Positions 1-5,685 of a stretch of DNA of 5,696 nt are shown piece after piece. The notes beneath the pieces were generated by a model. The model did not search any database. It had not been told where the DNA came from and worked only from the letters and a program-made list of their open reading frames with translations. A program made the translations under genes and the position numbers. Source of the stretch: CAZUHK01 sp964620345 (GTDB taxonomy: Bacteria > Planctomycetota > Phycisphaerae > Phycisphaerales > Zrk34); assembly GCA_964620345.1 (NCBI GenBank), contig CAZUHK010000180.1:1-5696 (forward strand). Reading direction: 5' to 3'. Numbering within the stretch: position 1 is the stretch's first letter; the number at the start of each line of letters is the position of its first letter.

Positions 1-1
1 C

Positions 2-169
2 GGCGGCCGAATCGGCGCGGGCACGTCCGAGCCGCGCGAAGTCGTCACCGACGCCGGCAAGTATCATTACCAGTGGCTGCGCGGCGGCAGTCGCATCCCG
101 CCGCTACGCGCCGCGGAGCGGGACGATGATGATGGCGATGGTGACGGCAATGATGAACTGGACGAATAG
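2..169 (+). CDS. 3' end of an unrecognised gene, acidic C-terminal tail (partial)
   Basis: An open frame runs from the window edge to a TAG stop at 167-169 and gives the last 55 residues of a protein whose start lies outside the window. The visible part is basic and aromatic in the middle (KYHYQWLRGGSRIPPLR) and then turns into a strongly acidic tail, DDDDGDGDGNDELDE. The spaced Asp/Gly pattern resembles the calcium-binding loops of EF-hand or dockerin-type repeats, but a single low-complexity tail is not proof of calcium binding. I do not recognise the family. The high third-position GC and the stop falling 3 bp before the opposing hicB stop support a real gene end rather than chance. Confidence 0.5.
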   Translation, partial: GGRIGAGTSEPREVVTDAGKYHYQWLRGGSRIPPLRAAERDDDDGDGDGNDELDE

Positions 170-172
170 GCG

Positions 173-394
173 TCAGCCGGCAATCACCGCGGCGGTCGTG
201 CGCGGCTCGGGCACCGCCTGCCCCTTGTCACGCAGCATCGCCACGTGACCGCGGATGGCCTGGCCGATCATCCGCTTGGCTTGCTCAACCGTGTCGCCGT
301 GCGAGACACAGCCCGGCAGGTCCGGCACGAACACGCCGTAGCCGCCATCCTCGGCCGGCTCGATCACGACGGTGTATCCGTTGGACTGGTTCAT
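173..394 (-). CDS. hicB: HicB-family antitoxin, short form
   Basis: This is a 73-residue HicB-type antitoxin, expected to bind and neutralise the HicA RNase. The protein is essentially one HicB fold (partial RNase H-like): beta strands YTVVIEPAEDGGYGVFVPDLPGC (residues 7-29), then the conserved SHGDTVEQA turn and an amphipathic helix to about residue 55, ending in RTTAAVIAG. Many HicB proteins add a C-terminal ribbon-helix-helix or HTH domain used to repress the operon; here the chain stops after the core, so no DNA-binding domain is visible. The ATG at 394-392 overlaps the hicA TGA by 4 bp (ATGA), implying translational coupling and near-stoichiometric production. The order toxin then antitoxin is usual for hicAB. 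Function is inferred from family resemblance and pairing. Confidence 0.9.
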   Translation of the reverse strand: MNQSNGYTVVIEPAEDGGYGVFVPDLPGCVSHGDTVEQAKRMIGQAIRGHVAMLRDKGQAVPEPRTTAAVIAG

Positions 395-585
395 CGCTTG
401 ATCCCTGCCTGCTTCCAGATCGAACGCAGCGTGCCGCTTGGCGCATCCCTGGACATTTTACCCCCGCCGGGCACCGTGACCACACCGGGCTTGGTCGGAT
501 GATCGAAATGCAGATGCGACCCGGTCGTCCGCACGTGCCGCCAGCCGTCGTTCTCAATGATCTTGATGACCTCCCGAAAGGTCAT
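391..585 (-). CDS. hicA: HicA-family toxin (mRNA interferase)
   Basis: This 64-residue protein has the normal HicA length. Members adopt a dsRNA-binding-like fold and cleave mRNA independently of the ribosome, blocking translation. Visible hallmarks are the N-terminal helix FREVIKIIENDGW (3-15), the catalytic block TTGSHLHFDHP (20-30) with the expected histidine at position 24, the strand VVTVPGGGKMSRDAP, and the closing GTLRSIWKQAGI helix (51-62) that matches the family GTLRSIL-QAG signature. No key residue is missing, so the toxin looks intact. The ATG is only 1 bp past the clpX stop codon and the last 3 nt overlap hicB, so it appears to be expressed from the clpX transcript. The downstream partner is the cognate antitoxin. 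Confidence 0.92.
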   Translation of the reverse strand: MTFREVIKIIENDGWRHVRTTGSHLHFDHPTKPGVVTVPGGGKMSRDAPSGTLRSIWKQAGIKR

Positions 586-586
586 C

Positions 587-1903
<1,317 letters not shown>

Positions 1904-2041
1904 GGTTGAATCCTACTCCGCGAAGCATCGCGGTTCTTCTCGTTTCACTTGCCCAAGCCGCTCGTGTGTTCGGCCCGCTCGCCACCACGCGCGATGCACC
2001 CCGACCCTACATCGGCCCGGGGCCGCGGGCCCTTCACCCGC
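1904..2041 (-). promoter_or_regulatory. Structured 5' leader of clpX
   Basis: This is the non-coding stretch between the proposed promoter and the clpX ATG. Two hairpins are visible. One is a perfect 6-bp stem CCGCGA/TCGCGG with a 4-nt loop (1918-1933), which ends 3 nt before the AGGA ribosome-binding sequence (1914-1911). The other is a 6-bp GC stem GGCCCG/CGGGCC with a 6-nt loop (2014-2031). Neither is followed by a T-run, so they do not look like intrinsic terminators. The proximal stem could affect ribosome access; that is inference. Confidence 0.35.
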
Positions 2042-2070
2042 AATTTACACGATCACGAAGCATCGGTCAC
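2042..2070 (-). promoter_or_regulatory. Candidate sigma70-type promoter for clpX(-hicA-hicB)
   Basis: On the minus strand GTGACC (2070-2065) and TAAATT (2047-2042) are separated by exactly 17 bp, each matching 4 of 6 consensus positions. The -10 sits in the only AT-rich patch of the interval. The -35 overlaps the stop codon of the upstream SHOCT-like gene. This is pattern matching only; read-through from the upstream gene is equally possible because no strong terminator separates the two. Confidence 0.35.
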
Positions 2071-2489
2071 GGCCGGTTGGTGCCCGCGTCGCCCGTTTGG
2101 CCCCCATCTTCGGTCAAATTGTCCGATTCGGCGTCATCCGACCCCGCCGGGGCATCGGGCACCGGCGGCTGAACCGCCGCGGCGGCGCCGAGGGCCGGGT
2201 CGCCGGGCACCGCCACCCCACCGACCCCGCCGGCCACCGCGATGATCCGCTGGCGGGCGGCCTGGTATTGCTCATCGCTCAACTCGCCGCGCCCGTGCAT
2301 TCGCCGCAAATCATCCAGCGTGAACGGCGGATCGACCGGCGGCGGGCCCTGATCGACCATCAGCTTCCGCAGATACATGATCAGAACGAACATCGCCAGC
2401 ACCGCCACGATCAGCGCCGCCGACCACAGCAGGATGCCCATCAATCCGTCAGTCGCCTGCGCCGCGAGCAATGGCGAATCAAGAATCAT
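2067..2489 (-). CDS. Small membrane protein with SHOCT-like C-terminal motif
   Basis: This is a 140-residue protein with one hydrophobic segment, GILLWSAALIVAVLAMFVLIMYL (about 18-40), then basic RKLM. It is followed by a short domain FTLDDLRRMHGRGELSDEQYQ and its helix to about residue 83, and a disordered Ala/Pro/Asp-rich tail of about 55 residues. The middle motif (L-x-L-hinge-G-x-(I/L)-(S/T)-x-E-(E/Q)-(Y/F)) is that of SHOCT domains, short oligomerisation-type helices at the ends of bacterial membrane or phage-related proteins; a specific function is not known. A positively charged end after the helix suggests an outside N-terminus and cytoplasmic SHOCT domain. I chose the ATG at 2489, although it has no clear Shine-Dalgarno, because the only longer start is a TTG at 2600 whose extension looks non-coding. 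It lies upstream of clpX on the same strand with a 163-bp gap. Confidence 0.75.
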   Translation of the reverse strand: MILDSPLLAAQATDGLMGILLWSAALIVAVLAMFVLIMYLRKLMVDQGPPPVDPPFTLDDLRRMHGRGELSDEQYQAARQRIIAVAGGVGGVAVPGDPALGAAAAVQPPVPDAPAGSDDAESDNLTEDGGQTGDAGTNRP

Positions 2490-2666
2490 CGGGGCATCAT
2501 AGAAACCGCCGCCCGCGTGTCCAATCGGGGCCGAAGGGTAACTGACCACGTCGATCTGCACGATTTGGATGATTTTTTGGCCGGTCACGACCACGCGCAA
2601 AGCGTGTCAAAAACGCGACTTGCGCCGTTACGCGACATGTAGACGCCAATTTTTCGGATTTTGTGC

Positions 2667-2695
2667 TTGCCTGCCGCCCCATGGCGAGCTACTCT
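2667..2695 (+). promoter_or_regulatory. Weak candidate promoter for the FAS1 gene
   Basis: TTGCCT (2667-2672) and TACTCT (2690-2695) are 17 bp apart, matching the -35 and -10 consensus at 4 and 3 positions. It would give a leader of about 45 nt before the ATG at 2747. Alternative sigma factors cannot be excluded and the match is marginal. Confidence 0.2.
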
Positions 2696-2734
2696 GTGTG
2701 TGAACGAATTGAACGTTTTATCCAATCCTCTTTC

Positions 2735-2740
2735 AGGAGA
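2735..2740 (+). promoter_or_regulatory. Shine-Dalgarno fixing the start of the FAS1 gene
   Basis: AGGAGA sits 6 nt before the ATG at 2747. It decides between this start and an upstream in-frame GTG at 2663, which lacks a ribosome-binding sequence and would place 28 charged residues ahead of the signal peptide. Confidence 0.8.
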
Positions 2741-2746
2741 CCCGAC

Positions 2747-3727
2747 ATGACTCGCTTCGGACCGAAATCCGCCAAACCGTACCTCGTCGCCGGTGTGATC
2801 GCTTTCTGCGCCGGTGGCCTCGCCACCGTCGCCGCGGCAGGGGAAAGCTGCTGCTCGGCCACCGCCGGCACGACGCCGACCGCTCATGTGCAGTACGCCA
2901 AGGCCTCGTCCGACATCGTCGACACCGCCAAGGCGGCCGGCGCGTTCAACACCCTGCTGGCCGCCGCCAAGGCCGCGGGCCTGGTCGATGCCCTCAAGGC
3001 CGACGGGCCGATCACCGTCTTCGCACCCACCGATGATGCGTTCGCCAAGCTGCCCGACGGCACGCTCGAGGCGCTACTCGATGATACCGACACGCTTCGC
3101 CAGATCCTGCTGCTGCACGTCGTGCCCGGCAAGGTGACGGCCAAGAAGGCCCTCGCCGCCGGCAACGCCCCAACCCTGTTCGGCCAGCCAATCTACGTCG
3201 CCGCACGCGATAACGGTGCGTTCGTCGATGACGCGAAGATCATCAAGACCGATGTCATGGCCTCCAACGGTGTGATCCACGTGATCGATTCGGTCATGCT
3301 GCCCAAGAGCATCGCCGGCATCGTCGCCGCGGACGATCGGTTCAGCACGCTGCTGACCGCCGTGAAGACCGCGGGCCTCGCTGAGACGTTGTCCGGCAAG
3401 GGCCCGTTCACCGTGTTCGCCCCGACCAACGATGCGTTCGCCAAGCTCCCGGCCGGGACCGTCGAGACGCTGCTGAAGCCCGAGAACAAGGCCAAGCTGA
3501 CCAGCATCCTCACCTACCACGTCGCCTCGGGCGCCGTGCCCGCCGCGAAGGTCGTCACGCTCGACAAGGTCAAGACCCTGCAGGGCCAGTCGGCGACGGT
3601 CAAGGTCAGCAAGACCGATCAAGGCGCGGTGGTGATGATCGACGATGCGAAAGTCATCATCACCGACATCCGGGCCGACAACGGCATCATCCACGTGATC
3701 GACAACGTCATTCTCCCCGCGGACTAA
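2747..3727 (+). CDS. Secreted protein with two FAS1 (fasciclin) domains
   Basis: This 326-residue precursor is likely exported by Sec. It has a basic start (MTRFGPKSAK), a hydrophobic core at about 11-30 (YLVAGVIAFCAGGLATVAA) and a probable cleavage after the Ala run near residue 31. Two tandem FAS1 domains follow, about 53-187 and 190-325. Each has the H1 box (GPITVFAPTDDAFAKLP at 88-103; GPFTVFAPTNDAFAKLP at 219-235), the central LLLHVVPG or LTYHVASG segment, and the H2 box (NGVIHVIDSVMLP; NGIIHVIDNVILP). FAS1 domains mediate adhesion or small-ligand binding at cell surfaces and matrices, so a cell-envelope or extracellular role is expected; the partner is unknown. A Cys-Cys pair (35-36) lies just after the predicted cleavage site, but no lipobox is present. 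The gene is monocistronic: own intergenic region upstream, strong terminator downstream. Confidence 0.93.
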   Translation: MTRFGPKSAKPYLVAGVIAFCAGGLATVAAAGESCCSATAGTTPTAHVQYAKASSDIVDTAKAAGAFNTLLAAAKAAGLVDALKADGPITVFAPTDDAFAKLPDGTLEALLDDTDTLRQILLLHVVPGKVTAKKALAAGNAPTLFGQPIYVAARDNGAFVDDAKIIKTDVMASNGVIHVIDSVMLPKSIAGIVAADDRFSTLLTAVKTAGLAETLSGKGPFTVFAPTNDAFAKLPAGTVETLLKPENKAKLTSILTYHVASGAVPAAKVVTLDKVKTLQGQSATVKVSKTDQGAVVMIDDAKVIITDIRADNGIIHVIDNVILPAD

Positions 3728-3780
3728 GCGGCCGATGCCAGCGGCCGATCCGCGGATCAGGGCTGAGCAGCCCCTTTAGA
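3728..3780 (+). other. Palindrome-rich 3' UTR between the FAS1 stop and its terminator
   Basis: The 3' UTR contains a 9-bp direct repeat GCGGCCGAT (3728-3736 and 3741-3749), a perfect 12-bp palindrome GATCCGCGGATC (3747-3758) and a 5-bp hairpin GGGCT/AGCCC with a GAGC loop (3760-3773) followed by CTTTAG. The last could be a weak first terminator ahead of the strong one. No coding sequence is seen. Confidence 0.4.
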
Positions 3781-3808
3781 TCGGTTCAACCCAATTTCCC
3801 CGACCCGA

Positions 3809-3839
3809 GGCCGCGTGCTCGTCGCACGCGGCCTTTTTT
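3809..3839 (+). terminator. Strong intrinsic terminator of the FAS1 gene
   Basis: This is a perfect 10-bp stem GGCCGCGTGC/GCACGCGGCC with a 5-nt loop TCGTC, followed directly by six T residues (3834-3839). It is the textbook Rho-independent form, 81 bp after the FAS1 stop codon, and isolates that gene from the small ORF downstream. Confidence 0.93.
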
Positions 3840-3920
3840 CGGTGACGCTCCACCGCCGCGTGGCATCGACTTTGTACCCGCGAAGTTGTCGCGCACTTTT
3901 GAGGCGCTCGTGCGTCTGTA

Positions 3921-3958
3921 TTGGTGTGAGACCAACCGCCCCCGCGCGACGCGCGGGG
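3921..3958 (+). promoter_or_regulatory. Double hairpin in the leader of the 32-aa ORF
   Basis: Two back-to-back inverted repeats lie in the 144 bp between the FAS1 terminator and the small ORF. They are TTGGT/ACCAA with loop GTGAG (3921-3935) and an 8-bp CCCCGCGC/GCGCGGGG with loop GAC (3940-3958). The second ends 13 nt before the AAAGG ribosome-binding sequence. They could be a cis-acting RNA structure or an untranslated RNA; no known riboswitch class is recognisable, and no T-run follows. No convincing promoter was found between 3840 and 3920. Confidence 0.35.
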
Positions 3959-3984
3959 CATAGAAGAAGTGAAAGGCGCCGACG

Positions 3985-4083
3985 ATGAATGAAGATGGAT
4001 TAACACGCAAGGAAATCGCCATCGCCGCGGGCGTGATGTGCCTGTGCCTGGCCGCGATGGCGCTGCTGATCTTCGGCGGGTAG
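3985..4083 (+). CDS. 32-aa single-helix membrane protein (small ORF)
   Basis: The ORF begins at ATG 3985 and ends at TAG 4081-4083. It encodes a charged N-terminal decapeptide (MNEDGLTRKE) followed by an uninterrupted hydrophobic segment IAIAAGVMCLCLAAMALLIF and a GG end, the pattern of a small one-pass inner-membrane protein. AAAGG (3972-3976) lies 8 nt before the ATG. The first seven codons are AT-rich in an otherwise GC-rich region, as often seen at real translation starts, and the rest uses GC-ending codons like its neighbours. It lies alone between a terminator and the convergent mqnC. No family is recognised; such proteins often modulate larger membrane complexes, but nothing here says which. 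Confidence 0.65.
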   Translation: MNEDGLTRKEIAIAAGVMCLCLAAMALLIFGG

Positions 4084-4092
4084 CGCTGCCGC

Positions 4093-4108
4093 TCGCGCCT
4101 TGGCGCGA
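4093..4108. terminator. Hairpin between the convergent small ORF and mqnC
   Basis: TCGCGCC/GGCGCGA is a perfect 7-bp inverted repeat (closing as a 6-bp stem with a 4-nt loop), 9 bp after the small ORF stop and 65 bp past the mqnC stop. A second minor repeat, GCCGC/GCGGC (4160-4171), sits right behind the mqnC stop. Neither has a T-run on either strand, so a terminator role is only suggested by position. Confidence 0.3.
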
Positions 4109-4172
4109 TCTCCCACGCCCGGACGCAATTCAACCTACCCCCCAGCCCGCCGGCGCGAAGCCGCAAGCGGCG

Positions 4173-5624
4173 TCAGCCCTGGCCGTTGACCGTCAGCTCC
4201 GCCGGCTTGTCCGGGGCCTTGTCCGGGGGCGCGGCGAACGCCGACGCGGCCGGGCGATGCTCGGACCAGTCCGTGACCCGCGTATCCGGGCCTTGAGATT
4301 CGTGTACCTTCAGAAAGTCGTAGGTGTTGTCGCGCTGGGCGGGGGTGAACCCGGCATCGCGGATCAGCCGGCAGATCATCGCTTCGTTCAGGCAGTGCGT
4401 CGTGCCCGCGGCGCTGACCACGTTCTCCTCCATCATCACGCTGCCCATGTCGTTGGCGCCGAACATCAGGCCGACCTGCCCGATCTTCGGGCCCATCGTG
4501 ACCCACGAGGCGCCGATCGAGTGGATGTTGTCGAAAAACAGCCGACTGATCGCCTGCATGCGCAGGTATTCGCTGGCGCCGGCCAGGCGAATCCGCTTGC
4601 CCGCCGCCGGAACCGCGGCGGCCGCGGCGGCCTTGTCGAACTCATCCACCTCGCCCCGCAGCACCGCGTCGGCCAGCTCGTCGCCCGCAAAAGGTTCCTG
4701 ACACCTTTTTTCGGGGTCGTCCTGCGGGACGCGGCCCAGGGGGGTGTTGTCCGGTTGGAACGGCCAACTGATGAAGCTCACGTAGCGACCGGGCCACAGG
4801 TGCTTCATCGCCTCGTCCTGCGCATCGCGGATCATCCGCATGTGCATCAACCGGTCGGCGATGCCCTCGATGTGGCCGAACATCATCGTCGCGCTGGTGA
4901 ACATGCCAAGCCGGTGCGCGACGCGCATCACGTCCAGCCACTGTTGACCGGTCGCCTTGGTCGAGCCGATGCGCCGGCGGACGTGCTCGACGAGAATCTC
5001 CCCCCCGCCGCCGGGCACGGAGTCCAGCCCCGCGTCGCGCAAACGCCTCATGATCGCCTCGAGCTTGGCCAGGAACACCTCACGCGGCAACTCACCGGCC
5101 CGTGTCGCGCCGGGCGTCGGGAAACCATCCATCTCGAACACCGCGACAAACTCGACAAACTCCGGCGGACTGAACGCGTGCAGATGAATGCCCGGGAAGT
5201 CTTCCTTGATGCGGCTCAGCATGTCTTCGTAAAACGCAAGCGGCAGGTCCGGGTGCATGCCGCCTTGCAGCAGGATTTGCGTCCCGCCGATGTCCACGCA
5301 CTCGGCGATCTTGGCGTGCAGCGCCGCGCGGTCCAGCGTGTAGCTGTCCGCATCGTCCTCATCCCGGCGGAACGCGCAGAACGTACACCTGGCCGAGCAG
5401 ACGTTGGTGTAGTTCACGTTGCGGTCGATGACGTAGGTGCGGACCTTGTTGCCGTGCATGCGATTCGCGGCGGTCGAGGCCCACCGGCCCAGGTCGTGGA
5501 TCGAGGCGTGGTGATACAGATCGATCGCCTGCTCGACGCTCAGCCGCGCCCGGCCGGCGACGACCGCATCCATGTCACAAATCTCCGAAATGGGCCTGGT
5601 CGCGCTGCTCATCCGCCCCAGCAT
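4173..5624 (-). CDS. mqnC: Cyclic dehypoxanthinyl futalosine synthase MqnC (radical SAM), with an internal extra segment
   Basis: MqnC cyclises dehypoxanthine futalosine in the futalosine route to menaquinone, using S-adenosylmethionine and a 4Fe-4S cluster. Residue numbers here count from a GTG at 5639. The cluster motif CSARCTFC has Cys81, Cys85 and Cys88 after the family block IDRNVNYTNV. Further signatures are GGTQILLQGG (118-127), HAFSPPE (154-160), GLDSVPGGGGEIL (204-216), TMMFGHIE (251-258), WPFQPDNTPLG (292-302), ASWVTMGPKIGQ (377-388) and FGANDMGSVMMEENVVSAAG (393-412). The GGTQ and FGAND blocks favour MqnC over MqnE or CofH. From memory the family is usually well under 400 residues; the excess is about 45-50 residues at about 303-353, a shorter insertion near 165-186, and a Pro/Ala-rich tail after about 460. 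I start at ATG 5624 because AAAGGGGGG precedes it; ATG 5573 (with GGAG 8 nt upstream) is also possible and fits the family N-terminus. Confidence 0.93.
   Translation of the reverse strand: MLGRMSSATRPISEICDMDAVVAGRARLSVEQAIDLYHHASIHDLGRWASTAANRMHGNKVRTYVIDRNVNYTNVCSARCTFCAFRRDEDDADSYTLDRAALHAKIAECVDIGGTQILLQGGMHPDLPLAFYEDMLSRIKEDFPGIHLHAFSPPEFVEFVAVFEMDGFPTPGATRAGELPREVFLAKLEAIMRRLRDAGLDSVPGGGGEILVEHVRRRIGSTKATGQQWLDVMRVAHRLGMFTSATMMFGHIEGIADRLMHMRMIRDAQDEAMKHLWPGRYVSFISWPFQPDNTPLGRVPQDDPEKRCQEPFAGDELADAVLRGEVDEFDKAAAAAAVPAAGKRIRLAGASEYLRMQAISRLFFDNIHSIGASWVTMGPKIGQVGLMFGANDMGSVMMEENVVSAAGTTHCLNEAMICRLIRDAGFTPAQRDNTYDFLKVHESQGPDTRVTDWSEHRPAASAFAAPPDKAPDKPAELTVNGQG
4613..4630. repeat. 9-bp tandem repeat (two copies) encoding a poly-Ala run in mqnC
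   Basis: CCGCGGCGG occurs twice in immediate succession on the plus strand. In mqnC it contributes to the AAAAAA run of the extra segment (about residues 337-342). Being 9 bp it can expand or contract without shifting frame. Confidence 0.7.
4689..4711. repeat. AT-rich REP-like hairpin element read in frame within mqnC
   Basis: A perfect 7-bp inverted repeat AAAAGGT/ACCTTTT encloses TCCTGAC and is followed by two further T. It stands out sharply from the GC-rich gene. On the mqnC strand it encodes EKRCQEPF (residues 310-317), inside the segment that family members lack. I recall this hairpin and its translations as recurring in planctomycete-type genomes, where it behaves like a REP or small mobile palindrome; that recollection is not checked here. 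Confidence 0.6.
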
Positions 5625-5627
5625 AGA

Positions 5628-5636
5628 CCCCCCTTT
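5628..5636 (-). promoter_or_regulatory. Shine-Dalgarno supporting the ATG 5624 start of mqnC
   Basis: AAAGGGGGG on the minus strand ends 3 nt before the ATG at 5624, with AAAGG itself 7 nt away. A GTG (5639) lies just upstream of it in the same frame and has its own G-tract (5656-5649), so the start choice is not certain. Confidence 0.5.
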
Positions 5637-5659
5637 CACGACGAGCCACCCCCCCCTAA

Positions 5660-5685
5660 AGCCCGGCCGCCGCCGCGGCCGGGCT
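5660..5685. terminator. GC-rich hairpin at the right edge, probable terminator
   Basis: GCCCGGCCGC/GCGGCCGGGC forms a perfect 10-bp stem with a 4-nt loop (11 bp counting the closing A-T pair). On the minus strand it is followed by TTTA, on the plus strand by CTCTC, so it fits better as the end of a minus-strand gene lying to the right of the window. It separates that gene from mqnC. The T tract is short, hence moderate confidence. Confidence 0.5.

Larger units (their letters stand above)
2490..2746. other. Divergent intergenic region between the SHOCT-like gene and the FAS1 gene
   Basis: This 257-bp stretch holds no convincing gene. It is richer in A/T than its flanks around 2571-2580, 2606-2613 and 2649-2664. 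A 5-bp inverted repeat CACGC/GCGTG (2592-2606) and a repeated ACGCGAC (2613-2619 and 2630-2636, 17 bp apart start to start) could be protein-binding sites for divergent promoters. A perfect TTGACA lies on the minus strand at 2610-2605 but has no acceptable -10 partner. Confidence 0.4.

Noticed and set aside
2490..2600. N-terminal extension of the SHOCT-like gene from a TTG at 2600
   Set aside because: The extra 37 residues look non-coding, precede the natural ATG-TM start and would need a rare start codon without a ribosome-binding sequence.
2605..2610. Perfect TTGACA (-35) on the minus strand upstream of the SHOCT-like gene
   Set aside because: No acceptable -10 at 16-18 bp (the sequence there is TGACCG), so a promoter is not called.
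3074..3694. 206-codon minus-strand frame opposite the FAS1 gene
   Set aside because: Antisense shadow; its internal repetition simply mirrors the two FAS1 domains on the plus strand.
3786..4166. 126-codon minus-strand frame covering the FAS1 terminator and the small ORF
   Set aside because: It spans a strong terminator and structured leader, has Arg/Ala-rich composition and no known domain.
4689..4711. The AT-rich hairpin with a T-run read as a plus-strand intrinsic terminator
   Set aside because: It is in the middle of mqnC and antisense to it; there is no plus-strand gene to terminate, so a REP-like insertion explains it better.
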